Below, piece after piece: positions 25,837 through 38,905 of a stretch of DNA of 64,000 nt. Within the stretch, counting starts at the first letter, position 1; the number at the start of each line of letters is the position of its first letter. Location of the stretch: contig JAECUM010000858.1 of assembly GCA_016617855.1 (NCBI GenBank), positions 110,416 through 174,415 of the forward strand, written 5' to 3'. The position numbers were made by a program, and so were the translations under genes. The notes beneath the pieces were generated by a model. It was given only the letters and a program-made list of their open reading frames with translations, had not been told where the DNA came from and searched no databases. The DNA is from Megalonaias nervosa (Eukaryota > Mollusca > Bivalvia > Unionida > Unionidae).

Positions 25837-25895
<59 letters not shown>
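25837..25895. repeat. (AT)n microsatellite
   Basis: About 29 perfect TA units. Confidence 0.95.
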
Positions 25896-25898
<3 letters not shown>

Positions 25899-26809
25899 TG
25901 CATCCGTTTACAAAGTTTCATGACTCTAGGTAGGCAGGTATGCATATAACAAAAACTCCTGTCAATATGATCAACTGCTCAAACTTAACTAAGATAATCA
26001 AAGATGAAATATGTCATGGTAAGCTTGTTTGCTATATGGGTGCAGTACGAACAGATTTATATCATCATTAATTTCATCATTCTAGCATGAATACTATGAC
26101 GTAAACCTCAAATACAAAATTTATGTCAAGTGTAAAATATGGGTCAAAACGATTTACTTTTTGCACTGAGTTTGTAGTGCTCATCAGGATACATCCCTTC
26201 TCTAGTTTCATGATTCTAGATAGAACAGTATGTACAATGCAAAAACCCTGTGGCCTTGAGATAACCGTCAAAACTTAGGATAAGCCAATAAAATTTGAAA
26301 TGTTGGTCACAGTGACCTTTCCTTTGTCGTATGGAAGTGGTACTAATAGAGATGCAAACAATCATCTATTTTCATTATTCTAGCATTAACAGTACATGAG
26401 AAATGAACTTAATATACAAAATTTAACTTAAGTCAGTCAAGTGTGAAATATGGGTCACAAGACCCATTCTTTATAAGGATGATCTCCAAGCCAAGTTTCA
26501 TGATTCCAGGTTTAACAGTATGTATACTAGGTACAAAAAGCTATGTGATCATGACCAAAACAAAAAATGAAATATGAATGAACAAATAATGTACAAAGTT
26601 TGACTCCTTAGGCTATTCCCCACTAGGCTGGTGCTATTAAACCCACACCAAACTGCTGCCTAGGACACATAAAGAAAAAATGGTTGAGATGAAATGATAC
26701 TGCATACATATGAATGTGCTTTTGTATAAGTGGCTGTTGATGGCAGTACAACAGATCTCATCTATTTGAATAAGGTCTGGTTTTCAAACTCCTTCACAAA
26801 GTGTGGATA

Positions 26810-27350
26810 TGTTGGTGTCAGTTCTGCATCATTTTCATTCCAAACCAATTAAATATTGCAATAAGTGTTTCTGTTAAATGTCACAATTTGTTCAAGAGGA
26901 GTAGTGATAAGATGTCGGAGATCTAATGAGCACCATTTTTTTCCATTCAGAACTGGCTACTATTATAGTGTTTTAGTGAAAATCCCATGTAAATACAACC
27001 ATCCATTCACGTGAAGTAGCCATAAGAAGATTTCTAATGGTCACAAACATTTTAAAGTTGGATAAGCATCATTTTATTAAAACAACAAATACTGCAAGAA
27101 AGAAGTATTTTTTTCTATTAAAAAAAAAAAACAAAAAACAAAAAACAAAGAAAATTTTACTATGACCATCCCATAAGTAGAAGCAGACGTAACAAATATT
27201 TCAAAATGGCCATTTTGATAGGTCATACAAGTATCATTTTAATCTGGACAAACTAAATACAGCAAGATGTGTTTTAATGAAAAACCCATGGTGATACAAC
27301 TATATTTTCATGAGGAGTATCAATAACCAGATATTTAAGATTAAAGCTTT
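26810..27350. repeat. Divergent repeat related to 23880-24290
   Basis: Units share GCATCATTTT, AAATACTGCAA, GTGAAAATCCCATG, CAACCATCCATT and GTAGCCATAAGAAGAT words with the array 3 kb to the left. An A-rich tract (27118-27150) interrupts it. Confidence 0.5.
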
Positions 27351-29333
27351 CAGAATTTTAAAAAACATCTACTAGGTACCTGTTAATCCTAATGATCAGT
27401 TACCCGGGTACCTGATCAAAGGGAACTTGTATTAAATATGTACAAACCTGAAGTTAAGTCCATGTTTTTTAATTCATAGTATCCTTTAAATATCACTACC
27501 TAATGTCATCTGGTACAAAGTCCAGGAATTCATCCTCTATGATAAAGTTCTGAAATTCACTATCAAAGTCTAGTAAATCATTGTGATCTAGTCATCAAAA
27601 ATATCATCCAACTCCATTTCCTGGGACTCACTGTCATATGTGGATGCTTATTCAGAGACTGAGCTTGAGGTTTAAAAGTAAAACTTTGATCATACAATTT
27701 GTGAAACCTATTCAAGATTGCAAGTGAACACATATCAGTTGTGTGGCAAGATCAAATAACAACCCTGTTACCTGCCACTGTACCACACTTGCAGCTCAAT
27801 CAAAGAGTTGTCACGTGGGAAAACAAGCTATGGGATTAAGGTCAATTGTTTACTTGAAGAGGCAGACCTCTGCTTGGCACTGAAAAAATGCATGTATTTG
27901 CAGCTTAATCAAAAGGATTGTCAACTTTAAAACAAAGTGAGTGCTGCCTTTACAAGCACTGGCAGAAAACTTTTATATGCTGAACGTGTACCCTATGACT
28001 CATTTTATAACCTGAGTAACTGAGTACGTGGGTACCTGTTGACATTTTTATTTAGGATCACCAGCATGGCTGTAATACTGGCAGCCTGATTAGTAACATC
28101 AACCCTGCAGGCTCTGGGACTTCCAATATGCACCTTCCTGCATGTCATCAGCAGTGACTAATCGAGGTAGCCCTTATGCCCTGGGATATATCCCTTTATG
28201 TTCCAGCTGAGGTTTTGGACTTTTAAAAAAGTTAACACATAGACTTTAGTTTGGTTTGCATTAGAATAATTTTACCCTTTTCTGCCTGTAACTTTGCATG
28301 GATGCCTTTTTTTGGAATACCTAAACTTAGGCACGATATAAATATACAGGATTGTGCTGATGTACCATTGATATATATATTTTTTTAACTTTTAGGACAA
28401 TGCAGACATCAAATGAAGTCTTCCAATGAAAACCCAATGTTGCATTGACCATGCAATGATAAGGATGACTTGCAATAATGAAATTTTCATTCTGCACCAG
28501 CTACCAAATTTTGGATAATGCATACATTTTATATCTAATTCTTCCTGTTTTCTGGAGGGAGAGTGTTTTATGGAAGAACAAAAGAAAAATTGCTAGGTCG
28601 ATGTGACAAGAGGATCATAGCATTAATACTACCTATGCACATCATGTCCTTGTGAAATAATTAATTTTTTGCAAGGCAACAACATTGTTACTAGCCTTAT
28701 ATAAGAAATAACTAATGTTTACAAACCTTGATAGTCCAATTACTTAATTTCTAATGATGATAAACTAATTTCTGTTCACATCATTTTGTATTTTTTGTTT
28801 TGTGACTCAAATACAGACGTGAGGCTGGTAACTTGTTCATCTACTCTGTCATAATAACTCTCAAGCTGTGCAAAATGCTGCATTACCATAACATTGATGC
28901 ATATTTTTAAACTAACGAATAAGTGCTTGTATCAAATTTACATTTTATTTACTTTCTTTGAGAAAAAAAAACTTGGTTCTTTCTTCAAATTCTCATCATA
29001 AATCCCAGTATTCAGCAAGGAATTTTCAGAAGTAATCTCTGCCAGCTAAAGCTTTGAGGTGTCCAACATGATTAGGATGCATTGTCTTGATAAATATTAG
29101 CTTAGAAAAGACAGGAATATTTCAGAGGTATCATGCAAGTCTAATTATGTATAAATACTGGACCTGAACATTCACATACCATCATGTGTTTGATCTTGAA
29201 TCAGAATGAACAGAAAAAGATAAAATATTGACATGGGCCATGAAAGAAATTCCTACTCTGAAAGAAACAAGATAACTATCACAGCCAAATAAAGTATCAG
29301 ACTGATAAAAAAACCAGCTACTTAAAAACTCAC

Positions 29334-29442
29334 CCTGCCGAGTAAGTCCGAAATTCTGTGCAGATAATACAACGTACAATGTCTGTGTGTTCCTTGGCAA
29401 AGTACAATATTTTGTTCCCTATCACATGACCACATTCTTTAT
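29334..29442 (-). CDS. WD40 gene exon 5
   Basis: The exon is 109 bp with acceptor TTTTTTTACAG and donor GTGAGTTTTT. It enters with 2 nt and leaves 2 nt (GG). The peptide contains KILYFAKEHTDIVRCII, then CTEFRTYSAG. EHTDIVRCI is a clear WD40 opening (GH-like dipeptide, then strand a). Joining to exon 6 across the split Gly codon gives TYSAGYDQKLIIYD, a complete blade end. Confidence 0.92.
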
Positions 29443-29949
29443 CTGTAAAAAAAGGTTAATTTTATTAATGGTTAAAAATACATGTCAAACCGTAACTGAC
29501 ATATTCCAAAGTACCCTAAACTTTGAAGCTATTAAAAAAACAAAGTCCAATAGAATAGAATAATGGCAATCACAAACATTCAAGGGCAATTTTTTTAAAA
29601 CAAAATTTCCTCTTTCATACTCAAGCATCATAATTAATCAAAATTAAATATAACAAAAAATGCCACTGCTGACTTAAGTGAAATGTGAGCAAGGAAGACA
29701 ACATTTTCATACAGCATGCATTGACAAAATATAAACATAATTTTCTGTACCAAACAATGTGGAGTGCATTTGCAGTAGCTATCAGATTCTAAGTCACAAA
29801 GCTAAAAATAAGGAGAATATGTTTATATTCAAATTCTGATATAAGATTTTATATCTTTTCAAGCTGGAGAATTCCAATTTTAAACTCCTTTCTCAAATTA
29901 TGTCAAATTTAATCTTAAGTAGGTGTATTAATTTTGATCCTATCAAGGG

Positions 29950-31275
29950 CCAACACGAACATCAGAACATATTCTGCTTTGAATATACTCTGCTTATTGT
30001 AGGGCATCACAAATATTAACAGAACACACTCTGCTTATTGAGGCTATCACAAACTATCACAGAACATACTCTGCTTATCAAGGGCCATTATAAACTGTTT
30101 CAGTACATACTCTTCTTAACAAGGGCTATCAAACACTATACTTTGCTTATTGTAGGCCATCACAAACTGTCAAAGAACATATTCTGCTTATCGTAGGAAA
30201 TTACAAACAGCTCAGAAAGGGCCATCATAAACTGCCTTGCTTATTGTTGGCCATCAAAAATGGTCTCAGAACACACTCTGCTTATCATGGGCCATCATAA
30301 ACAATCTCAGAACATACTCTGCTTATTGTAGGCTGCCACAAATTGTCTCATAACTTACTCCACTTATAAAGGTCCACCACAAACTATCTCAAAACTTGCT
30401 CTGCTTATCAAGGGCAATCATAAACAGTCTCAGAACATCCTCTTCTTATCAAAGGCCATCCGAAATGGTCCCAAAACATACTCTGCTTATTAAAGGGCCA
30501 TACAAACTGTCTCAGAACATATGCTGCTTATTGCAGGTTATCACAAACTGTCACAGAACATACGTTTTTAAAATCAAGGGATATCACAATATGTCTCAGA
30601 ACATGATGTAGTACATCCTAAATGGTCTCAGAACATACTCTATTATCAAGGGCCATCAAAAACTGTCAAAGAACATACAATGCTTACTGTAGGCCATCAC
30701 AAACTATCTCAGCGCTTATTTTGCTTATCAAGGACCATCACAAGCTGTCTCAGAACATACTCTACTTATTGTAGGCCATCACAAATTATCTCAAAAATTA
30801 CTCTGCTTACCAAGAGCCAACACAAACCCAGTACATATGCTTCTTATAAAGGGACATCATGAACTGTCTCAGTGCATACTTTGCTTAATGTAGTCCATCA
30901 CAAATGGTATCAGAATTTATTCTGATTATTGTAGGCCATCACTAATGGTCTCAAAACTTACTCTGTTTATCAAGAGACATCACAAATTGTCTCAGAACAT
31001 ACTTTCTTATCAAATACCATTACCACTGTCTCATAGGCCATCATAAACTGTCTCAGAACATACTTTGCTTATTGTAGACAATCACAAATGATATCAGGAC
31101 TTACTCTGCTTATCAGGGGCCATCACAAATAGTCTCAGAGCAAACTCTGCTGATCAAGGGCTATCAGAAACTGTCTCAGAACATACTTTGCTTACCGTAG
31201 GCCATCACAATCTGTCTCAGAACATAATCTGGTTATGACTGAACATTACAAACAGCCTCAGAACACACTGTGTTA
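29950..31275. repeat. 41-bp minisatellite, about 31 units
   Basis: The unit is CTCTGCTTATTGTAGGCCAT followed by CACAAACTGTCTCAGAACATA, diverged between units. It fills most of intron 4 (29443-31461), the rest of which shows nothing. Short open frames across it are repeat-born. Confidence 0.9.
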
Positions 31276-31461
31276 AAGAACTTCAAAAATAAAAGATATG
31301 CATTTTAATATAATCTGCAAGATGTAGGCATTCCCTGAACCTAAACAATTCACTAAATATCACCAACTAACCCTCAATATTTAAAAAATCTTTTAATGAT
31401 GGTTTTGGATAATCCACACTATGCTTGATATTGAAAAATATTTTGGTGTTAAGATACTCAC

Positions 31462-31558
31462 TTTCATCAATGGCATACACTCGTATGCCACCATTTATGC
31501 CCACCACAAGCTGGTATCTTCGAGGAATTATTGCCATACAATATACAGGAACACCAAT
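31462..31558 (-). CDS. WD40 gene exon 4
   Basis: The exon is 97 bp with acceptor TGTATTCTAG and donor GTGAGTATC. It starts in phase 0 and leaves 1 nt. It encodes IGVPVYCMAIIPRRYQL, then VVGINGGIRVYAIDE. GINGGIRVYAID is another WD-type blade end in which Tyr takes the Trp position. Confidence 0.9.
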
Positions 31559-32027
31559 CTAGAATACATGCAATAAAAAGTTGTAAAATAATTTTGTTTT
31601 CTGTGAAAACCCAAAACAACAAATTTTTAAAGATTTAAGATTTTTCCAAATTTCTTTTAAATTAAAAGGTATATGCCTATTTACCATACATACATATGTA
31701 ATGCTGCCTGATATTTAAAATGTTTAAAGTACACGTATCTTGTACATTTCAAGCAACATGTACATAAATTTATTATCAAAAATGGTTTTAAAAACAACAG
31801 TATTTTGCTTCCCATAACTGGATATTGTTATTGCAAAGTGTTTTATGCATACATATTGTGTGTGCTTTTTTGGGATCCAACAATGGTGCTTTTGTAATGG
31901 ATTGGAATATAATAATTGTTTAGATATGTTATACAGTAGCATAAATGAACAGATTTGATTTCATTACAAAGGCATTGAGATATGTAGAGTGAGTCTGTAA
32001 ATGTATTTCAAGGCAATCACGTTATCA

Positions 32028-32238
32028 CTCTCTATAACTTGCTTATAAGTCAAGTCCTACTGCAATTGCATGGACACCAATCTACCGTCATGTAATGTGC
32101 AGGCAGATATGCAGTTTGTTAGGTGTAATCAGTGGAACAAACAATATAAACTATGACCTGCTGATGCATTATGCTATGAGAAATCAGAGTCTATGTTGTT
32201 TACAGTTGGACTCGACTTATACACTAGTATATACTGGT
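32028..32238. mobile_element. 200-bp MITE family, copy B
   Basis: It begins CTCTATAACTTGCTTATAAG and ends TTGGACTCGACTTATACACT, with an internal ATATGCAGTTTGTTAGG shared with copy A. It is the most diverged of the three. The rest of intron 3 (31559-33641) holds only a 22-bp duplication at 33350-33400 (TTATGCTGACC-CCAGGTCAT). Confidence 0.65.
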
Positions 32239-33641
32239 ACAGTAGTCAAGGTAACAGAAACAAAGAATTGTAATGTTTACTAACTTTGAGAACAAAATCT
32301 AAATTGTGCCAAAGTTCCAACAATTTTATCCAATTACCTTAACTTTACTCATGGCAAATTTATGTAAAATAACATATCCTTTCAGGACTTTTCAGGATTT
32401 TGATTCTTCCTGCTGTCATCTTTGGTAGCCAAGGGTCATCAATCCAGATCTACTGTGTATGCTCATGTCTAAGCTCGTTCACATATAAGCCACCACTGAC
32501 CCACCCCAAATGAATCAGTAAAAACATTCAAAAGTGCATGACCTGTGCATAAGCCAACCAACAACTCTGAGACGACATCACAAGATGCATGTGGTAAATA
32601 CTAAATGCATTTATTAGGCAAACTTACATCAGCAAAAATTTATGTGTATACCTCTCTTTGGGTATCATGTACAATTATTACATGGAAATATTATAAGTCA
32701 GTATAATTTGTTCGAAAAGTCAATAAATTTATTTAATTTCTCTTTTCTTGTTGTTGCTGCCTAATTCAGATTTGTGTATGATTTAATCAGACGATGACAA
32801 GAATTAAGCATTTACAGGTTGTTACACTGTAACAGTTCCTCCCCCTTTTGACTCTAGTTAATTATTTTTTGTTTATGAATTATTGCATTAGAATTTTGTA
32901 TCAATGCACCAGTAATTATATTTTTATTTTATCTTGCAACTGACACAGCTATGGTTACTGGATGCACCTAAAAAGAAACTGATCCACCCAGATTGCTCAA
33001 TCAATTTACAAAAGAAGAATGCTAGAAACAGATAATGACAACTGTAACATGTCAGTTATTCTAATTCAAATCATTCACACTCAAGGTTTTCTTGAGTCAA
33101 GGCAGGTGGACATCATGGAAGTGATAATATTAAATACAGCATTTACAATAAGCTGTCTCAATGGTTAATTAATTTTGCATGCCATAGACAGCTAGCAAAT
33201 GTGTCTTGCCACAGGCTTAACATAAATAATTCATATGTAAAACATAGTACAATATTCATTCATGATAAAAACATGTGTGATGTTAACTCTACCTCAATTT
33301 AAAAAATTCAGGCAAATATTTGCAAAGAATATTTATATCTGGTAAATTTATTATGCTGACCTCCAGGTCATATTATGCTGACCCCCAGGTCATATTATGG
33401 GAGAAATACGGTATCTTGTCTACAGGAAGATGTGTGCTAAATCATTAGCTTGATTCCCAAAATGTTTGAAAAATTCTGGACAAGCAGCAATGATGACCCA
33501 TCAAAATACATACATACAAATGGCAGCTTTAAGACATGTAAATTGTTTTCATATGAACTCCATTATGGAATGAAATTTGAATCAATTAACTAGACCTTTA
33601 AAGTCCAAGAACAATTTTTTTATTTTCTTAAAGTTACTTAC

Positions 33642-33729
33642 AAAAACTTTATCATGCACTCCACCTCCTGGGGCCCAGGCAATTATATACCGGTCATTTG
33701 CAGAGGACAGCATCAGTTTAGTCTCATGC
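33642..33729 (-). CDS. WD40 gene exon 3
   Basis: The exon is 88 bp with acceptor TTTTTTCTAG and donor GTAAGTAAC, both close to consensus. It encodes HETKLMLSSANDRYIIAW followed by APGGGVHDKVF. SSANDRYIIAW is the terminal strand pair of WD blade 2, with the usual S-x-D-x-x-I-x-x-W pattern in the form SANDRYIIAW. The exon ends on a codon boundary (phase 0). Confidence 0.9.
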
Positions 33730-34004
33730 CTAGAAAAAACATACAACATTATAACATTTATAAGGGGTTCCACGGAAAATGGTGTGTTGCCTGTCTCGAA
33801 GTTACGAGCTTGCACAACACATTATAATTAGCACATACAAACTTCAAGACAGAGTTGACACTGAAATCAATGGAGTACATCATGCCCACTATCTTTCACA
33901 TTTTCTTTGAAAAAGGCAAAACAACAATATAAATAATTTAAAGATATGTAAATATCACTTCATCATTATGTAATTTTTATAATTCAACAGCTTTATTTGT
34001 TGTT

Positions 34005-34256
34005 TGTTGGTTTTTGGGTTTAATGCCATTTCTCAGTGCAAGATGGGCTATACATGGCAGCCAGCATAACTGGTGGAGGAAGAAGCTGGGAAAACCCCAG
34101 TAAGAACCACCAACCCATAGGAAGCTCCTGGAAAGCTTTCTCACAAATCCACATTGACCAAGCTAAAAGAGTCAAATCCATGCAGACACAAGTGAGATGG
34201 CAGCAATCGATAACATCCAGCAGTTTAGAATGCTTGGCTACCTGGGGCCCCGTAAA
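34005..34256 (-). mobile_element. Degraded SINE, minus strand
   Basis: The plus strand reads GTTTTTGGGTTTAATGCCAT, then GGTGGAGGAAG, AACCACCAACCCATAGGAAG and TTTCTCAC, and ends in a reversed tRNA-like block finishing TACCTGGGGCCCC. This order (TTTTTGGGTTTAA at the 3' end, GTGGAGGAAG, tRNA head reversed) matches a SINE type I know to be abundant in bivalve genomes. The tRNA head is heavily mutated. Confidence 0.65.
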
Positions 34257-34399
34257 CAACAGCTTTATTTATGAGTAAACATGACTCAGGGTTGGAGTGA
34301 TTTTTTTTAGCTGCAACATTGTTACCCTCTTGTGAATATGCAATTTGGTGCACAAACCAGCTTCAAGGTTAAGGATTCTGTAGAACAGGTAACTAGCAA

Positions 34400-35055
34400 C
34401 TAGCTTGCACACAGTGATATGATGTGTCTCCACAATAACCAGTGTCTAACTTTCACACAGTAATATGATGTGTCCCCATAATAATAGGTGTTTCACCTGC
34501 ATACAGTAATGTGTCCCCATAATAACAGATGCCTATCCTGTACACAGTGGTATAATTCGTCTCCACAATAAACAGTGTCTAACATGTACACAGTGACATG
34601 ATGTGTCTCCATTATAACCAGTGTCTAGCTTTCACACAGTAATATGATGTGTCCCCTTAATAATCGGTGTCTAGCCTGCATACAGTAATGTGTCCCCATA
34701 ATAACATATGTCTTGCCTGTACACAGTGAAATGATTTGTACCCATAATAACCAGTGTCCAGCCAACACAGTGATACCTGTTCCCAAAATAATAGGTGTCT
34801 AGCATGCAGACTGTATGTGTCATGATATTAACAGGTGTCTAGCCAGCATAGTGATATGATGTTTCTCCATAATAAACAGTCTCTAACCTACACAGTGATA
34901 TGATGTGTCCCCATAATAACAGATGTTGTGCAGTAGCATGCACACTGTGATGTGTCCCAATAATAACATGTGTCTGGCCTGTACACTGTGATATCACAAG
35001 TTCCCATATGAACGATGGCTAGCCTGCATGATATGATGTGTCCCAATAATAATTA
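34400..35055. repeat. 46-bp minisatellite, about 14 units
   Basis: The unit is CACACAGTAATATGATGTGT followed by CCCCATAATAACAGGTGTCTAGCCTG in diverged form. It lies in intron 2. Confidence 0.88.
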
Positions 35056-35740
35056 CTTTTCCCTGATGGATACTAAATTGTTTTCAAACCCTCTATTTTG
35101 TCTACTGTAATTCTTTCCTTCATTTTTCACTGTCAAAAAAGGGACATGTTATTATAGTTTTAACATACAAGAAATCCAATAAATTAGCCCCCCAAATCTG
35201 TGTTGATACTGATGGACAAACTGTGAGTATGTCACATATTCATATTGAGGAAATGTTTGCAGACAGATCTGTCCACAACACAGCAGTGTACTTTTTAGAA
35301 ACTTACCAGTGTTTCTCATGTCCTTTGATCAAGCTACCATCATTTGAAGGCTCTTTTTTTGGTGATATGTACTTAATATTTCCAGATCAAATACTCATAC
35401 AACCAAATGTCCTGTAGCCATTTTGAATTTCATGGCTACATTACAAAATACCAGTAAGTGTCTAAACTGTATACAGGTGTGTTCTAGACAGACTTGTATG
35501 CAGAAAAATTGCATATTTTAATGAAAACAATATATCAGATCCACAATTCATCTGTCAGTGTCAACACAGATTTGGGGAGCTGATTCATTGGACCAACATC
35601 TGAGTACCATATTTATCTCATAATAAGCCCATGCTTGATAAGCCCACATCCATTTACAAAAAAAGAACAAGATCCCATTTATATAAACAAAAAAACTGTG
35701 ATTCCTGAAATCAGTTCTTTACACTTTAGTATCCAAGCCA

Positions 35741-35799
35741 AACCAGACTAACCCAAACCAAACCAGACTAACCCAACTACACCAGACTAACCCAAATTG
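35741..35799. repeat. 20-bp repeat, 3 units
   Basis: Units of ACCAGACTAACCCAAACCAA with small changes. Confidence 0.85.
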
Positions 35800-38462
35800 G
35801 CTTCATGCTACCCAGACATAAATACTAGATAAATCAGACTATTCTCTAAAGAAAAGTACTACAGTATCACCCAAACCACTCCCAGACCAGTACATTGAGA
35901 ACCAGACAGTTTCTAGATTGATAACAGAGACTTCTCAAAATATTTCCAAATTACATTCTGTTAATGGGATTCATCAGCTGCTTGAAAATATATATTCAGG
36001 CCAACAGTGTTACATGCATGATCTTTTTTTGCAAAGTTCAATTTGTTTTTGTGAAGACTTTTAAACCCTTACTTCCGGCCTTGGGTCTTGTGAGTGTACA
36101 TGTAGAATTACTAAAACTAAAGTCAAAGGGTGAGACGTTTCAGAAACAGGACAACTGGCCCTGGTTTCACTAAAAGTATCAATAATAATTTCTTCTTCAA
36201 AGTGAGAACTTTCAATATTTTTCTTATTTCTTCATTCTGAATTACAAGTTTTTCATTGAAAATTTGCCTGGCTTCAAGGATTAAACTAATCCTGCATTTT
36301 CCTGAAATTAGTCATGAGGATTTCTTCATATCTGAGGAATCCCTGAATTTGATTTTCAAGAACAAAAGGACTAATAAGTGTACAGTTTTAAAGTAACAGC
36401 AATTTGCATCCGCTGTACTGGCTATGAAGCCTGGTGCTTGGTCAAAGATATAGGAATAAAGGAATCTGATGTGAAAATCATCAGAAAAATTGAGGATGGG
36501 AAAATAATAGCATTTTTTTCAAATATATAAAGCAATTAGAAGTTAATATTTACAGGAATGAAAGACTTATCAATAATGATAAATGCTCAGAATTCCAAAC
36601 CAAACAGGAAAGTAATTTGAAAACTTCCTAAAAACTACACTGCAAAAATATCACCAGCAAAATGAAATTTTTGTGTATATAAGTAGAACATATACTATGA
36701 CCTTCTCATCCTTCATTTATTGTTCATTATGCACTGACTTTAAAGTCAGTATATTCAAAGTTATGACCAGACATGAAAAATACAGTAAATATTTTATCAC
36801 ATCATGCCTTTCATTTAACTTTCCATGATTCACAAGAAACTTTTTTTGCTCTTAAAATCCTGATCAACACTATTTCCAAAGTTGATGAATAAACTTTAAA
36901 AAAATATATTTCACTCTGACACAGAAGAAAAGACTTTTGAAATAGTAAATTGATACATATCACTTGATGCAAATTTTTTAAAATCCCATCAAACAAGAAA
37001 AGTACAAGGTATCTAGTCATCTCTTGGATTGACTGAGTCACTGTTGCGTTCTGTATCTCTTCATGTGATTAAAATGCCCTAAACTTGCTAGGAATCTATC
37101 AGTAAGTGGAAGCTTCTTCAGTAAATGCTTTGTAGATTTGGAAAAAAGCTCTCATTCAAAAAGCTTTCTTTTGCTGTTCCATCTTCCCTAACCATGGGTT
37201 GTCAATCCACTTCATTCCACATCAACCCATGGCACATTTAGAAAGCTGAAACGGTGTATTAAACAGGTGCTCTCTTGTAGATAAAAAAGTCTCTGCTGAT
37301 AGCAAGTTAAATCAATGAATGAGTGAGCTTGTTACATGGTCTGTTAGGAATTCATTAAGGCTATTACCATGATGTCCACAAGCAGTGAATTAAAAGTTGC
37401 TTAAAATGTATAAATCAGAGAAACTTATGTGCAACATGTTTCACTGTGTATGGTGGCCACCATGATAATTCCTAACAATCTCCAAATTTAAACGTAGCAA
37501 GGAATCTGATTCGATCAGCTTCTTTCCACTGCACCCAATGAGATAGCAGAGACATTAATACCATTTCAGATAGCTAAATATGCCAAGAGTTGATGTGGAA
37601 TAAAGTGGATTCATGACCCTTGACAAGCAAAGCTTCTACTGGTTTTAACTTTTTCTTAAACTGAAATTTTATTTATCAAATATATATTGATTTGAATATT
37701 CAGTACATGATCAGCCAAGTGAAGCGACCAATTTTATGAAAATTCTAATATAATCTGCAAAGATCATATGTTTGAAAAATGAATCCTATATACCTTCATC
37801 CAAGTGATTGCTCATAACAAATAATAAGCAAAAAAGTACCCATTTCAAAATCATCACCATACCACACAAAATAAACACTACTGGTATACTAGTATACACA
37901 AGAAGTAATGAAATGTGTGAAGAAAAAAATATATAACATCACTTCGTAACTTCAAAATGGAATTATTAAAGATACATTGCATTAAATAAATTGGCCAGTT
38001 AAACATTTCCCAGACAATATAGGAATTTATATGAATGTTTGTAAAAATTGGTAAAATATATAAATCTTTAAACTAACAGGAATTTAGAAACTTGGCTACC
38101 TGATTGTATTATATTTACCTGTCACAAATATCCCTGCAATGTGAAAAGTATCATCAGCAAGATAATGTGGAAGCCAAGATGTCACACTTTTCCTTCTGCA
38201 ACTTACAGATTATATTATGCAAACACTAATGTCAGTTACATTTATTTCAAATAAAGTAGTAAAGCAGTCCGTTATATTACATATCCAGGTCATGGATTCT
38301 AAAATACTCATTAATTTTCATTTTGTACATTACTCTTCTTAGGTCACTAATAATTCTTGTTTCATTATAAATCCATTATGACACAGTGATTTCACACATA
38401 TGGTTTTGCATAAAACATACTTATTATAACATAGCCTTTGCTTGTAATTTACCTTAATAAAA

Positions 38463-38636
38463 CACTCCCTCATTATAATGCTTTCCATAGGTGTCACCAA
38501 GTGTACTGTTATATTGAGGTTGCTTTATAATAAAGTACATGATATAATGCTACCACTGAATGAAATGGGATCCATGATCTCATGCACTCTATAACATGAA
38601 GTGTTATAATGAAGGACCTTATAATGAGGGAGTTCT
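38463..38636. mobile_element. Short MITE with CTCCCTCATTATAA termini
   Basis: The ends ACACTCCCTCATTATAAT and TTATAATGAGGGAGTTCT are inverted, with inner GTTATAAT/ATTATAAC echoes. About 174 bp and non-coding. The termini resemble the CACTCCCTCGATAACT ends of the larger elements at 4678 and 10994, suggesting a related pogo-like transposase once moved it. Confidence 0.72.
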
Positions 38637-38814
38637 CTATAAGGTGACCTTGGTATGAATGAGGGCTTACTGCAACTACACTTGCAACCAAAGGAACTCT
38701 CCATAAATCACTCTACCCCACCCCATTAATGAGTCAAGTCTATACTCTACATTGATTTGTAAATACTGTTGAAGATTTTGTGCCAGAAAACACAATTACA
38801 GCTTTTTGATTTAC

Positions 38815-38905
38815 CAGTATAGAAAGTCTGTAATCCACCCTTTGTGTTCATGTGTTGTCTGGACCAGCTTTCCATGCTCAGCCTCCCACACCTTGATTAC
38901 TCCAT
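38815..38905 (-). CDS. WD40 gene exon 2
   Basis: The exon is 91 bp with acceptor TGTGTTTACAG and donor GTAAATC. It enters with 2 nt and leaves with 2 nt (TG, completing Trp). It encodes GVIKVWEAEHGKL followed by VQTTHEHKGWITDFLYW. The first part closes WD blade 1 with the Trp of the KVW motif, and HEHKGWITDF is the GH-type opening of blade 2. It is fully open in the single frame required by exons 1 and 3. Confidence 0.9.

Larger units (their letters stand above)
23835..29333. other. Intron 5 contents
   Basis: It holds diverged units of about 142 bp (23880-24290, again 26810-27350), an AT microsatellite (25837-25895), and repeated TCATGATTCTAGG/TATGGGTCA words at 25910-26540 that suggest another old repeat. 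The stretches 24290-25800 and 27350-29330 show no supportable feature. Confidence 0.5.
33730..38814. other. Intron 2 contents
   Basis: It holds a SINE, two minisatellites and a MITE (38463-38636). The stretch 35800-38460 shows no supportable gene or repeat. Confidence 0.55.

Noticed and set aside
33577..33831. Overlapping plus and minus frames at exon 3
   Set aside because: The minus frame is exon 3 extended into introns and the plus frame is its shadow.
34036..34278. 80-codon plus-strand frame
   Set aside because: Lies in a reversed SINE and has no protein similarity that I recognise.
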